Source: Echinostoma caproni
Lineage: Eukaryota > Platyhelminthes > Trematoda > Plagiorchiida > Echinostomatidae
DNA: 64,000 nucleotides
NCBI GenBank assembly: GCA_900618425.1
Contig: UZAN01039822.1
Coordinates: forward strand, 21,106 to 85,105
Direction: 5' to 3'
Shown here: positions 26,224 to 39,400 of the stretch, one piece after another
How the letters are laid out: each line of letters begins with the position of its first letter
Numbering within the stretch: position 1 is the first letter of the stretch
Program-made: the position numbers and the translations under genes
The notes under the pieces: generated by a model
Databases searched by the model: none
What the model was told of the DNA's origin: nothing
Seen by the model: only the letters and a program-made list of their open reading frames with translations

Positions 26224-27014
26224 AATGTCCCATTTATTCGATGCTCAAAGCCATTTTTCGATACTCACTTTTATTGTATCCATTTTTATGGGGTCTGTAA
26301 AACCTACGAAAAATGTAATTGTCATACAGTTCTCACATTCTGCTGCGTTTCGTTTGTTCTCCTCTGCCTGATTGACGCAATCTGATAAATCATTTATCAC
26401 AACTTCGCACAGCTTTTGTTATGCCAAAACTGTATCGTCCCGTCCGCTAGTTGGACTGTGGGAACTCATGTGAGGATTTGGTTCAACTTCAAATCACGGG
26501 CGCGTATGCATTCGTGTTGTATGTATAAGCATATGTGAACGCGATTGCTTCTCTACGCTTTGTTCGCTTGTTCCAATGTTATTTCGCCTCATTCGATTAT
26601 TTTGCATTCTTTATCATTCTCTGATACAGCCTCCCTATTCCAAAATAGTCACATTTACTGTATACGCTATTTTTGGCTTTTCTCCATGCGAACACATACA
26701 GAGACCAGTGTGAAACGCATACGTGCCCCACGGTCACCGTCAAACGCACGTGCCTTGTGATTCTTGCATTTTTTCTCTTATTTCAGCGAAACAACTACAT
26801 ACATGCACCCATTTATATATGAACCCATATGCATAGAAATATATACATCTAAATATTTATGAGTAACTCGCGGTCTGCTTCTGTTTCTATGGTTGTTTCG
26901 TTGATAGGATCTCACCAGGAATTCGGTTGTTCAACTAATCCTCGCATAGGATTATTGAGATCTATCAGAAATCGCTGACTTTTGGAGATATGCTTGTGAA
27001 ACGAATAAGCCGCC
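25918..27014. other. Downstream flank of the RhoGAP gene
   Basis: Contains the 3' untranslated region of the RhoGAP gene, whose end I cannot fix because no canonical AATAAA occurs close after the stop. It includes the TA microsatellite at 26179-26219. No further exon recognised. Confidence 0.5.
26179..26219. repeat. TA dinucleotide microsatellite
   Basis: About twenty uninterrupted TA units, the longest simple repeat in the window, roughly 260 bp after the RhoGAP stop codon and possibly inside the 3' untranslated region. Such tracts are prone to length variation and assembly error. Confidence 0.95.
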
Positions 27015-27395
27015 TGCCCCTGACACTCTCGGCGAGCGATGTTTGCCGAGGCAGGTAACGGTTGGAGAAAGATCAAGGGCGGCATGAAGGTATAAAAATC
27101 CTGACCAGGAGACTGGGTCGAATAGGTCCCGTTAGGCTCCCTGGCTGGAGACCCCGAGATCGTGGTCACTGATAGTTAAAGAAGCTGAGTGATATGGCTG
27201 GGTATCGCAAACAGTGGCTCTCATTCATTTACCCATTATTCTTGTAACTTCCGTCCATATAAATTCACTATCATCCGCTTGAATCTGCTGTCAACATCCT
27301 AATCTTCATTCTGCTGTTTCATCCAAGTGGGCAACCAAAACCGGCGCAAGGAATTGCAGGATAATGGTTGTAGGAACTGAGCTGAACTGAACTCC
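27015..27395 (+). mobile_element. RTE-type LINE 3' end (copy 5)
   Basis: Remnant of the RTE C-terminus: AMFAEAGNGW, then KILTRRLGRIGPVRLPGW, RPRDRGH and LSDMAGYRKQWLS across several shifts, followed by the shared 3' tail with CAAGTGGGCAACCAAAA and ending in ATGGTTGTAGGAACTGA. The LPGW-RPRD and MAG-RKQW blocks match copy 2. It lies 1.1 kb after the RhoGAP stop, in the same orientation. Confidence 0.72.
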
Positions 27396-28559
27396 TGACG
27401 CTCTACGCGTTCCCTGGTATTAAAATGACCAAGAAGCGTATTGTATTGAAACACTGTGTACAACTTTAGTAAGTAGGGACCGTATTGAAAAAGATATTCA
27501 CGATGCTTGGGACCTAATGCTTCACATCTGTAAGTGAAAATTAAATGCTTGTGCTATTAACTACTAAGGCCATATTGTCCTCTGTTGAAGAATTGTTCAA
27601 AAACCATCTTGAACAAGTTTTTGACTAATCCACCTCTGCACGATGTGAAGAAAATGGTGGGTATGAGGAACCACTAGTGCGACAGGAAGTGATTTTAGAC
27701 TACAAAAGGAGGTGGGAAATGTAAATCAAGATACTGTGTAATCATCTCCAGATCATCACAAATTCTTGACGTTCAGCTCTAAACAAAGCCATCAGTCTTT
27801 GTTGTTTTATAACAACCATCCGTCATTATGGCCATGGCATCGTCACAATGTCAATCCAATAGACAACGTTTTTGAGAACTGTGACGAAACGTAAACATGA
27901 CAGGCATAAGCCTATTTATCTAAATGAAAAAAGGGAGAAGGTCGTTGAGAAAAAATGAAGTCTTGAGGGCAATAATCTGCCAAAACGTTATCTGTTACTA
28001 TTTACAAATAATGAACACCGAACTTCCTTAAAAACGGTTATTTTTACTCACGGTTCGGAATAGCCTTAAGAGCACTTTCCTTTGGATCTTCATACGCATT
28101 ATTCATAGGTCCACACAAGCCAAACTAAATTCTATGGCGAATCTGATGAATAAGTTTACCGCGTGAGAAGTTTTCAGAACTTTCACATTTAGTGGTAAAA
28201 CGATGATGGAGCTGAACGAAAACAGGTGAAAGGAATGGGTGGCTTTAACCGCGTTTTGCTTACCATACCGTAGATGACCTCNAGCATACATAGGAACAAA
28301 TCACGCCGATTCATTCAGGATGACTGCCATAAAACCGTTTGAATGGTTGGTTTGTCTAGAAATCGGAACAGGCGTGTATCAGGAATCTCAATACCAATCA
28401 AACCACGGAATGTCAATACCAGAATCTGCCGAAACGGAGGGGTAAGAAAGGGTTCCAGAAATAGTGGCTCGTGCATTGAAAGAAATCCTTAAGGATTAAG
28501 TAATGCTTACAGAGAAACGCTGTTGGATAAACAGATATAATTCACTCGCCGCTAGTGTT
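27396..28559. other. Unassigned stretch
   Basis: Nothing recognised. One undetermined base lies at 28282 inside a short minus-strand ORF (28103-28291) without a motif. Confidence 0.5.
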
Positions 28560-29660
28560 CTCTTCCTCGCAGACCTGCTGTTTAAACCGCATGGTCTTTT
28601 ATTGATTCAGACTATTGGCCTCTGATTTGCTGTTCTTAAACTGTAACGGGAATCTAATTAGCCGGTGTTATCTCAGAGACTTGGACCATTACAACTCTCC
28701 TCCATCAAGAGAGCCTTGTTTGTTTGATTTGCTCTCTTGCTTGGGTTTCCCAGTGCCAGCGAAGCGTTTCCTTAAACGATATTTGGGCTGCTAGTTAGCC
28801 ACGTCGGTAATTGCTGACTTTGGGTCACTTTCTAAGACTCGTCTGTGAAATTCGCAACCGGATCGGCCTGCTCTCCGAAATGGATCTGATCGATGTAGCG
28901 CCGATGAACCCTTTTATCTTTCATCAAATCAACTCATTGTAACTTACTTATTATAACAAATTTTAAGATTTGAACATTTTGGTGAGGCTCTCTTTGGTGA
29001 TGCTGTGCGCCGAATTCCTGTACTTCTGTAGGAAATTTCCCGGCACAGTTTTCTGGCCTGCATGTTCAATTTAACTTTCCATCGTCTTCACCACATTATC
29101 CACCGCGCTGTTGAAGATTGGCTTACCTGGGGCTGCCAGCAAACGTTGACAATCCGTGACTTCTAATCTGCTTTGTTGAATTTGCATCCCGCGCACATAA
29201 TTGGAACACTTCATGATCAGTCACCGCCGTTGGATGAGTCCACAGTGACGCGGATTGGCCAAACTCTCCAATGGAATCTAGCCTTTGGATGAACGGAATG
29301 TTTTTAGTGGCTAGGAAACGGATCGAAATACACTAGTTTCCCAAGGATTTTGCCATTAACAACACCTCATAAACCAATGGAATTTTCTGCTCCGTACTAC
29401 CATGAATTTACGCGGTGGTTGGACGACTGATGGGTCCGGGACCAGTGGTACTTCATTAGAAGTGACAGACACGCTGCTTCCTGTATCTTTAATCAACTTA
29501 GGTTACGACTCAGATTTTAGCACCACAGCTTTGTATTTGAGCTGCTCAAACTCATTCTGGATCCATGTGATAAACTAAGGACAGTGTTTTGCTGACGTTG
29601 TGGGTGGATGGCTTGAGTTTTCTGGGCGGCTTGGATCACCACAGAAAGTGAATTTCTTAC
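28560..29660 (-). mobile_element. Decayed Ty3/gypsy integrase region
   Basis: Reading the minus strand from high to low coordinates across stops gives a degraded integrase: ATKNIPFIQRLDSI, EFGQSASLWTH, EVFQLCARDANSTKQIRSHG, GKPIFNSAVDNVVKTM, then IEHAGQKTVPGNFLQKYRNS followed by AHSITKESLTKMF. The last block matches the Ty3/gypsy pattern FL..YRNT.H..T..SP..MF that follows the integrase core. In the third catalytic region the expected Asn-Gly-x-x-Glu reads N-S-A-V-D, so the catalytic Glu appears replaced by Asp. No reverse transcriptase, LTR or ORF of 60 codons remains. It is a dead fragment from a family different from the two copies at the window end. Confidence 0.6.
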
Positions 29661-29869
29661 ATGTAAAGAGCAAATGAAGCGTGAACTGTACTGTTACGAG
29701 GCTCTGTACACATGTTTCGAAGTAACGGGAGTCTCAGTAAATCCATCGATTCAACTGAGGATCGATCTCGGGACTCCACAAGCTATTACTTAGGGGAGTA
29801 ACGTATGGGCCACGCTGTAATTTTACGAAGATTGACATAAGTGGATAAACGGAAAGAAAAATGGTCTGA

Positions 29870-30025
29870 TCGGCTACCTGGTAGTCAAGAGGGTAGTCCA
29901 TCCGTGTTCTACCTGTGAGGTCCCGAGTTCGAACCTCAGTTTTGTCGAGGAATCCACACTGCGGGTGATATCCAATCAGGTGAAAACAGCTGTCCAGTGC
30001 TTTGTCACTTCGCAGTTCAGTCTTG
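29870..30025 (+). repeat. tRNA-derived SINE-like repeat (copy 2)
   Basis: An A-box-like motif TGGTAGTCAAGAGGG (29879-29893) and a B-box-like motif GAGTTCGAACCTC (29925-29937) are spaced as in a tRNA gene. The family core follows: CCACACTGCGGGTG, a CCAATCAGGTGAAAACAGCT segment and GTCCAGTGCTTTGTC. The core matches the copies at 12.5 and 52.7 kb. It does not fold as a complete tRNA, so it is read as a SINE of the tRNA-derived type. Confidence 0.65.
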
Positions 30026-30705
30026 ATTTGCTCTGCAATTTACTGAATTCGCTGTAAATTTAACACGAGTCAGATAGAGTTTTATATCATACACTCTACC
30101 TGTGCGCGAGCGTAAACCATGAGATCTGTCTGAGTGGAAAGTGAATAACTTACGATTTCGCAATGTGTATCCAATATCTTCTCGCTGCATCTAGACACTT
30201 CCTTACTGTTGTTATGGTGAAATATTTCACGGGCAGTTAAATAAGTAAAACGCAGGCATGGTTGAAAAAAACGAAAAGAAAAGAGGTGACAGTGATAAGT
30301 GAATTACCAGGATTAGGCTAAAATGAACAGCAATTTACGCATTTTCCCCAGAATAAACTTTTCATTGTGAGGGAAAATGGAAGTGTCCATGAAAGTCGGC
30401 TGTATGTTTGTTTCGGAATTCAAACAATCACATGTCTACCTGTTACTTTAAATTCCTCAGATCAAAGTTTGTCGGATTTGCAATCAAAACGTGAAATCTG
30501 GAAAGTCAAAGCATAATACTGCCTATTATTTGGGGCATTCAGGGCGGTCTTAAAGGGAACCGATCAATCGTACTGGTGTATCCCAGCGACACTGAGGGAG
30601 TTGGGTGACCACGAAAAGGTGATAGTAGTCTTTCAGACGCTAAATTTTATTTATTTGTTTAAGGTGAGTTTCACCTGTCTTGACCAGTAATCTGTTGCTA
30701 GGGGA
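30026..30705. other. Unassigned stretch
   Basis: Nothing recognised apart from possible 5' remnants of the transposase at 30706; no open frame or repeat stands out. Confidence 0.5.
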
Positions 30706-30834
30706 TTCAAAGACACTTTGATTGAGGAATGGAATAGTATGCCAGTAGATACTATCAGATGGTGGAAAGCAGACATGGTCCGACTGGCAAATGCTGTCGT
30801 GGCATCAAACCTAGGAGGAGCGATACTTTGCTGG
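30706..30834 (+). mobile_element. Tc1-like transposase C-terminal remnant
   Basis: A 43-codon open segment reads LIEEWNSMPVDTIRWW, then DMVRLANAVVASNLGGA. Tc1-family transposases end with a pattern E-E-W-x-x-[IM]-P-x-x-x-I-x-x-L-V-x-S-M-x-x-R-x-x-A-V-I-x-x-x-G-G, which this follows closely except for substitutions in the LVxSM part and an inserted residue before GG. The DDE catalytic domain and terminal inverted repeats were not found. It is a short dead fragment; the family call rests on this one motif. Confidence 0.5.
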
Positions 30835-33069
30835 ACAGTGTCTAGTCCTTAACATTCACAAAGATTCATTGTCCATTTCACTATTGTTCTATGGACCATA
30901 AGCTAATGTGGGTGTATAAGAATCTAAAAGAAGAAAACTGACAATGGTGCATTAACATTGGGCAACTTGGGGATCAATCCTATGTGTCTGGGAACTTAAA
31001 TGTGACGACTGAGAATATGTGCAAAACAAAATCGTATCTCGGGTAAAAAGGGACCAGCCGAATCGGTGACTTCCTTTACCTTTTTCATCAATGAGCTGAT
31101 CTCCGTCAAAAGCACAGATACTGTTTGTTATGCGCATTAGTATAAATTGTCTGATGGCATCCGGTGACCACTAAGCGTGTCAAATGATATCAGTCTCGTT
31201 ATGTCGTTGGGTACCACGAGGATACAACTCCTACACAAGATACCCGTTTGAGTATACAAATGGGCCTATGGATTACATTTGTTATATCTTACTACCATTT
31301 ATAGCTCAAACGATAGGTACAATCAGTTTTCTATAAAAAAATGAAGCATTTTGAGACTGAAACTTACGGTATCCTAGCCAATGTAATAATGACCCATGTC
31401 ACTGACTCATCGAGCATATCGTTCACACTCGCTCAATGTAATCGAAATAGCTTGTAGCGGATCGCAAGAGAGTAATATTAAAGTAGAACATGTTTCTGAA
31501 CGCTGAGTATTTTCCCGGTCATTCACAGGCGAATTGAGCTATTCTAATATTGAGGAAAGCCGATAATGATGATATTACTAATAATAATAATTCATTTCAT
31601 TCCATTGTAACACCCAACAGTGCAATCAGCAAGTATTCAGTTCCTCAGTGTTCCCTGTCTTCCACCGCATAATCAACATTTAGTCTCCATGTGCATTATT
31701 TGATCCTCGGGGCGGTAATCATGCAATCTAAGGTTTGGCTAATCGCTGTCAGATATGTGTAACATTTACCCTTGCAAGTGCGGTTCTGACAAGCTCATTC
31801 ATGTTGCAGCCCTAACAAGAACCGGTTCCTGTTGACAATACAGTGTGCTTCTCCGATTTGAGTACGTCATCGACTGTCATATTATTAATACTGTTTGCTC
31901 ATGAATGGATTAAGAACAACAGGATTCTTCATTACCACCTAGCTAATAACATGACTAGAATGTAGAGGCCAAATTGCAAGTAAACCTGACCACATACTGA
32001 AGCGCCCCTGTTAAACTTGTACCCAGTGCTACTGCTACTACTACTACTTGTAAACATTCAGAAAGACTTATTCATTGGAAATACATCATGAAATCCTTAC
32101 TTTGTCTGCTCAGTGTGGTATTACTTGGTTTTCAATTCCACTCAACTGAAAGAAGATGAGCCGGTTTTATGAAAAATTTTGTATTGAGAAGTGTGAGAAG
32201 TTCTTTCATGGTTTATTGCGTTGATCCACTGCGACTACCTCATATGTAAAATAGATGATACACTAAAATCTCTACTGATAGGGCTACTAGGTGAGGAGCC
32301 AACCGAGATAAAAGCAGTTTTTGGTAGACTATGTGGAAAACACGCTTACCCACCGTTCGTTGATGTGTAAGTTACGCGTTCCAAGTGGTATCTCTGAGTT
32401 AGCAGATTGGTGTGTTTCTTGTGACAATAGAAAATGATTGAGTATCACTGAAACATGGGTTACCAAAATACTATTGTTTTAGCTAGTGGCAGTTTAGTGC
32501 AAATATATTTCATTTTAAATTTTCTATCACCGATGCCCTTATTATCTTTGAATTAAGATTGACAAAACTGTTCGTGATTTCTCTTCCAAAGCAAATGGTC
32601 CATCACTTATTGGAATTTCCGAAATTAGCATTCAGCTACGAGCCAAAATTTATTCGTCCTCAAATCATTCATGCGATCCAGGTCTTTTCTCAGGATATAT
32701 TTTATCTGACTAGCTTCCGCTATCAATCTTGTTCAAGAGAAAGTATTGAAAATCTGTGAAACAGAAACTTTACTATTTCGTTTTATCCTGTCGTAATAAG
32801 TTCCGGGCAAAATAAACGTCACATCGTTCTTTTCACTGAGGCACACCCGCATAAATTGTGTGTTTCAATACATATCACACGTTTTACTGCACTGATTCGT
32901 TTCCCTGTAACGGAGAGATTTCCTCACTTTTTCGCTGTTACCGAAGAAGTCTTCATCCACACGTTCTATCTTTCACCTTAACGTTTCAGCAATGAGGATC
33001 CAACATCATTTTCCATCAATTTTGATGAAAAACGTAGCCATTTATTATGTCCACTAATGTAAAACACTT
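30835..33069. other. Unassigned stretch
   Basis: No exon or repeat recognised. A short imperfect CTA-rich run (CTACTGCTACTACTACTACT) lies near 32030-32050. Scattered ORFs of about 60 codons have no motif. Confidence 0.5.
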
Positions 33070-33475
33070 CCATGGTTATCTACTCTTTCCGGTGCGTTTG
33101 TAATGCAACGCTCATTGGCCGCACGGCAAACCAACTATCCCAAAGGATGAAGAAACACTGTCCACGCTGGCTAAAACAAGGAGGAACAGGGTGCGTATAA
33201 GGCGCCATTCTTGATCATCTAGTGGATACAGGCAATCAAGTTAGATCAGGATCCTCTTTCAGCATTATCCATCATGTGCCCCAACCCCTTCAAGGCGGTG
33301 CGCTTACGCAAACTAGCCACCGCAGAGGCGATAGGTTCAAGCTCTCCGCTTACCCTGGCCTCCAGTTGATCATCAACGTCACCACTAACACTCCACTCAC
33401 AATCAACCTCACCCGAATACAGACTCATGGGGCTTACCCCACCCCTCCCTCTCCCCATCCCGAATGACCTATCGA
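33070..33475 (+). mobile_element. Penelope-like element, GIY-YIG part (copy 1)
   Basis: Frame from 33075 reads VIYSFRCVCNATLIGRT, then ANQLSQRMKKHCPRWLKQGG and, after a TAA at 33198-33200, AILDHLVDTGNQV. This is the GIY-YIG endonuclease region of Penelope-like retroelements: the C-x-C before the second strand, IGRT in the YIG position, and the downstream His-bearing H-x-x-x-T-x-[HN] segment. After one further shift RLRKLATAEAIG continues the usual C-terminal LR.AEA block. The reverse transcriptase part is missing. One stop and one frameshift make it inactive. It is distinct in sequence from the other three Penelope copies. Confidence 0.78.
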
Positions 33476-36400
33476 CCCAGCGTGAAAATGTGTCCCCACT
33501 AACAACAAACCCTTATATGAGCTGTACAGGCACGATTATGAATCATTCGAAAACAATTATTCACCTTCGGACTCGTGTTCTAATATGAAACAGTTTGGTT
33601 CTCTGCGTTTAGTCTGTTATCTCTGAACTAAACCATTACTGTGGAGTATGCGCACAAAGTAAACACAAGTATACGCGAAAGATTGACCACAGTTTCTGTC
33701 CCTGGATCGAATCATGTGCACAGCGTATGCGCGGTGATTGGATTTTCGCACTCACTCAGGAGATTGCACCAGCCGCGTTTTGTTTACTCCGAGAGTGAGC
33801 ACTCAAGGGTGCGACGAAGTCTCACCTTCAGTTCTCAATATCATGTCGATTTATAATGTGCGACAAATAGTAAATAGACAGTGAGCTAGGTGTGCAGAAC
33901 GATACTCGAGCGAACTGATAGCACTGGGATTCATGAGCAGGTGAACACACGGAAAAACCGAGCTCATTAAGGGGGGGCAAATTAGCGCATACAAAGGAAG
34001 ACCAAAGTAGCTGTCTGCATTTTGTCAGGTTTGAAAAAACTATACAACATAAGAAGCAAAACACAAGCTACTAATTGAAAACCCACGTGGGGACATTTTG
34101 AAATTCATGGATTTCGAATGATTAGCAAGAAAAAGAAACTCATTGTGAAGAAAAAGAAGAATAAAAAAACTTGAGATTATCAATGAATTAAACTGACGCC
34201 ATTAACCTGGGTGAAATCAAAGCACAGTAAAAAAAATTTTCACTACAGTTGTCGGATAGTTTAGATTATCTTGTTTGCTAGGATCTACCTTTAGTTCCCT
34301 TATTACTTCCACTTTAAAATGGTCTTCATGGGACCTTTCCTTGTTACTGTTGGAAAATTATAAATCTGTTTCATCAAACTGAGTAAAACAATCGGTAAAT
34401 AGGGCAAAACCTGTGCATGGCATTGCCAGTTCTGACTGAAATTACACTGGTTCCCTCAGTGACAACGAGATGTTAGATTAAAATCTTCAGGTATTCGGAG
34501 TAGTGCAACTACGTTCGGGCTGAAACAAAGACAGAAAACCCAGAAAGATTTCATATACGCAACAACGCAATAATAATTCTTCCTGATATGTAATACAATA
34601 CATTTTGTAGTTTGATACTATCGGGGATCATGTGGTGGTTTAACACTCACCCTGTATAACTTTCTGACTACCTGAAAGCGTAGTCTGGTTGTTGGAACAG
34701 GCTTTTGAGGTCTCATGTGATATACTATTATGATTCAACTACCATGTGTGTGAGATAAATAACCACGGATAAAAACCGTTCACTGAAATCTGCAATCAAT
34801 GCCAGGACTACTATGCGTTTCACTGGTACAGTACAGTACTTTCAATCGCACATCAACTTTCCACGTTAGCCATTCTAATTTGACTCCCAGGACGGGGATA
34901 ACTCGTGCTACAAGGCGAATGATTTTTTCGATTAGAAACTCATATGAATAACGTAGCGGTGTTCATGGATGACCATTTTAGAAGTTGGTGTTCACTGACC
35001 GAGGATTAGAACAAACAAATTGGGTTTGTGATGAAATAGTTTCATGAGAATTTCAGAGTTTAAAGATGAAAGCCCCAATATAAAATACTGTAGTAATCCA
35101 AGGAGGCTCTAAACTCGAATCACGAATCGCAGTCGTAGATGAAACACGAGATTGTGGTGGTCGCATACCGGAGTCTCTCGGCACTGAGATGAAGTACGTG
35201 GTAGTGGTTGACTTATTCAAAAAAATAATGGGACGTATGTAAATAAATATGTATTTATTGACCAATCGCCGTTCTTCTTCTTTGAGTCACACGAATTCTG
35301 GTTGAACTGCATGACCTTTGATTGGTCGCTAATAGTGGTCTGCGATCTTTTCGTTAGAAACTGTAGCGCGTAGCCCCTTGGCAGGTGGTATTTTTGAACA
35401 TTGTGTCATCATAAGAAGATGCTGATTCCATGTAAAATAATATATGAGCCCATCCGCTAGAAAAATGAGGTCTGAACTATGATCAGAGCTGAAATCCAAA
35501 TGTAGTGTAATCAACTGTGGACTAAATTTTCCACCTTATGAAAAAATGTTTTACTACGGTCTCATAAGATGATATCGATGAATAAAAAAATTCTCATTTA
35601 AGTTAGAAGGGATATCCAGTTGCAGTGCCAACGTAGAATACGCAGTGGTCGTACTTGGGTAGTAATGCGAACTCAAATTAATTCTCTTTTTTAGTGATCC
35701 ATTGCAACTGAATGGAAATTAGATAATTTACAAGTACATGGTTGTCTATTTATTGCTTGCATAAATTTCAAAGATTTTTCTCTAAATGAAGTGTTATCGG
35801 TCAATGCATTTGTGAGGGAAAGTATGTTTCTATGTTGTGATATCTTAAATGCGGAGAACGAATAGTTTCTCCTGGTATCGGTTTTTCTAGAATTCTGCAC
35901 GAGCCAAAAGTACCCTTCTGAATTAATATGTTCTGCAAAAAAATTGATTCATCTTTTAATTTCAGCGTATTGCAGTGAAAAGTGAAAACCCTGCGATTTC
36001 TATAGAGTAGGTTCTATTCTTTGAGGACTCATTCATTGACAGGGAATATCCATCGAACCCAAAATGAATCTAACCAGATGGTACACAGTAATGAGTGCAA
36101 CGATCGCTTTCACTTCAAACCTAATACCCACAGTGCTCATCTTTTTCTCATTCGCGTTTCACGGGCCGCATCCTCTAACCTACAACTAAGTTTTAGGAAC
36201 AGGTGATCACGAACCATGTAAAGGACCAAAAAAGTTGTTGGTCTACAGGAAAAACAAACGCTTGGTTTCATTGGTCACCAAGTAGTCAAACATTTCGGTC
36301 CTTTTATAAATCTACTTAAATCAGTCTCTACCTTTCCGTCTGTACTTCTTCCGGGGGTCTTCTATGTGAACCAAACCAGAAAACTGACGTTTCCGCATCC

Positions 36401-39400
36401 CGATTTACCACGAACTCGATCATATCCAACTCTCTTACTCCTTTGACTACTATGTTTTTTCTACTGGTATTCCCTACTTCATGTTAAAACTGAAAAGCTC
36501 AGCCGCTAGCTGCACTCTACGAAGTTACGGTCCCAGCTTACTAGGCATGCTTCTCACGAACTTGGTCTCCTCTTTCTTTTCGGAGGCATATTCACTCCAT
36601 GCCACTTCCTCGTAGGAAGCTCGAATCCCCCACGCACTTGAATAATGCAGTTAAATCTAGCATGGTTCTTCGTCTCCCGCTGTTGTTTTTTTACCCCCTA
36701 TTCGATGGAAAACCATCCGGTTAATCCACTACTCTTCTGTAATTTCCAACCTACAGTCACTAGACCACAAGCTGACAGTCACATCGTTGTACTTGATATA
36801 CTACCTTTTTTGTTCCCTGGAGTCCATCGCGCAGTTTCTCTTCGTTTGCCAGCTCAACTCACACACAGTCGACTGGTCATCCGTAAAAGACCGGTTCATA
36901 ATTGTTGTACTTCTCCCGTTCTATCTTCTATTTCTCTTCATACGGCTAAACTCTAAAGTACTCGCATTCTCCATGTCTTCCCATATTCTTTCTATCTTCC
37001 ACTTTTAAAATGCATGTTCAATGAACTGGCTGTTACATGAATATCCTACATCCTCCCAACTTCCTAAACAATCTTTCTCTTGTCTACGGAATTCAGCCAT
37101 GTGCCGTAAGTCATTTTATATGGCATAATAAATAATTCAACTAAGGATTTTAATTTCGGATTCGTATACGATTACGGGTTCTCATGTACTTTTCTATTCG
37201 ATTATTCACCTTATAAATTCACACTGCTGTCTTAATCGTAACTAGTATTCTATTCAGACAGCATCGTGGGATAAAGGTGGGATTTAGCCTATCTTTGTTT
37301 CATTAGAAGACCCAAAACTGAATGAAATACTTTTTGACTAATGGAACGCTTGTTATCCATGGATCTTGTGCGACATATTAGGATTAATCCCTTGGTTCCT
37401 TCGAGGTTCATTCAAACAATGTGCTCTCTTTTGTACACATTTTCTCTCGAGACGGAGTGAGCTTCCACCTTGAAAACTCCACTGACATGGTGATGCATTT
37501 TTTGTTCTGTTATATGGATTTAGTATTTTTTTTCTCATGAACCGTTGTTCATTATCCATTCGTTTTCACTAGTCGTATTGAAACTGCTCGCCCCACCCCT
37601 CTCCGCTATGCCAGATTTTGTGTTCCACTTTTGACAAGATATTCACACAAGTTTTCCACTCGCATCAACTTCACTCTAGTGATTGAAAAGGTCATCGTTG
37701 CACGGATACTAACGTCTTCGGTTGGCATTTGCAAGCTCGGTTGAAAAGTATGATTTTACAATCCAGTTCATTTGACGCTCCTTATTTGGTTGAAGCCTCA
37801 TGTTTTGATGAACTTGACTGTTCTCATCCCATCAGCTTAAAGCATCAGTGTTCTTATTCTCATTCTGGCCTGTTGTGACTAACGTTCTTGGTTTGCTGCT
37901 CTCTATCATTGGTGTAAACCGAATTACGCTTTCAGTCTCCCAATATTTGACCTGTGCAACGCATCGATTTGTGAAGCTGATTGGTATGGTAACAGTTTCA
38001 AAAGACTCATGCAATCAAACATTGGAATAACAACTAACCCAGTTATATTATCCATGTGCTAACGTTGCATGCACCGTCGAATTGAAAAATGTAAGCGCCG
38101 TTTGTGACAACTAAAGCATTGTGATCGGAAACGACAGACCAAAACAGCTCAGAGGGCTTTGCGATGGATGACCCAGTGGTTATTTCCACGGTCTCCATAA
38201 CCCAAAATAATCACTAACATTTAGTTGAACAGATAACGCGATTTTATTCTCGCGCACGAGTTGGTGATGTTTTGCTAACAGATAAACCTAATTTTTCACT
38301 TCTGCACACCTACTGACAACTGAAAATCGATATTCAAATGTGTGTTCTAGCCATGAATATCCGCTATAGCAACCTGTGACACATTGAGCATATCCTACGC
38401 GGTCACGCGATCAACTTAATTATGTGCACATCCACAATGTACAATGAATTCTACGTTTGAGAAATCTCATCGTACAAATTAAAGGGGTGTCTGTCCTGCT
38501 CTGCACGAACAAGTCCTCGCCATTGAATCATAAGATGTCCGTGGGTGTTCTTGGTCTCATTCCACGTGATCTGTGCATGTGTTCGACTATTCTACAAATA
38601 TTCGGACGCTACACGTTTAATCGATTGCCTGCGATCTACACGGATCATTCTTCCATAACCTGATGCCTAATTGGACTTAATCTGCTGAAAATATTCCAAT
38701 TAGAATTAGCGATTTGTTTCGCTCAACCTTCTCCGCACGTGATAGATCATTTGCGTTTAGAAGAGTGATAACGAACAGGACTGACTAGTAATCCTTGGTA
38801 ATTCATGCAACACCATAGTTGGAGGCTAAATAACCAATTGGAAGTATGAGGACTTGATTTTCTCACATTTTGTAGCTCGTTGATAATACATATTCACTGG
38901 AGTTATTTATGAGCCAGTAATTTATTTTAACTCGACAATAGGGACAATAGAATCTCTATTAACTTCAATCTAAGACATCGTGCCGACACAGGTCATCCTT
39001 CCAAACTGGCAATCTCATTCTGAAATGTACCTACTAAAATGTAATCTAGTTACATGTGGTGTCTTCGTTCGTGACTCTCAAACCAAAAAGGACTATCTAT
39101 CTCTAAGTTTGATATCCGAAAAACGTTAAAATGGTCATTGTGTACAGCCTGCCATGTGAGGAGTCCGAAGTTCAAAGCCCCAAATACTGTTACCAATCCA
39201 CAAAACCGGAACTCAAGTCTGGTACTTCCTTGACGTATCATTTATCGGGTGAACTGGGGTTGTGAGTGAAGATGAATTTGGACAAATCATCAATCGCTAT
39301 CAATCCCGCCATCCGATAATTACAATTACCAAATATCTGAAAATAGAATTGAACAATTCACCAGAATCCAGAGGTGGGCTATGGTAAACGCGAACTAGAA

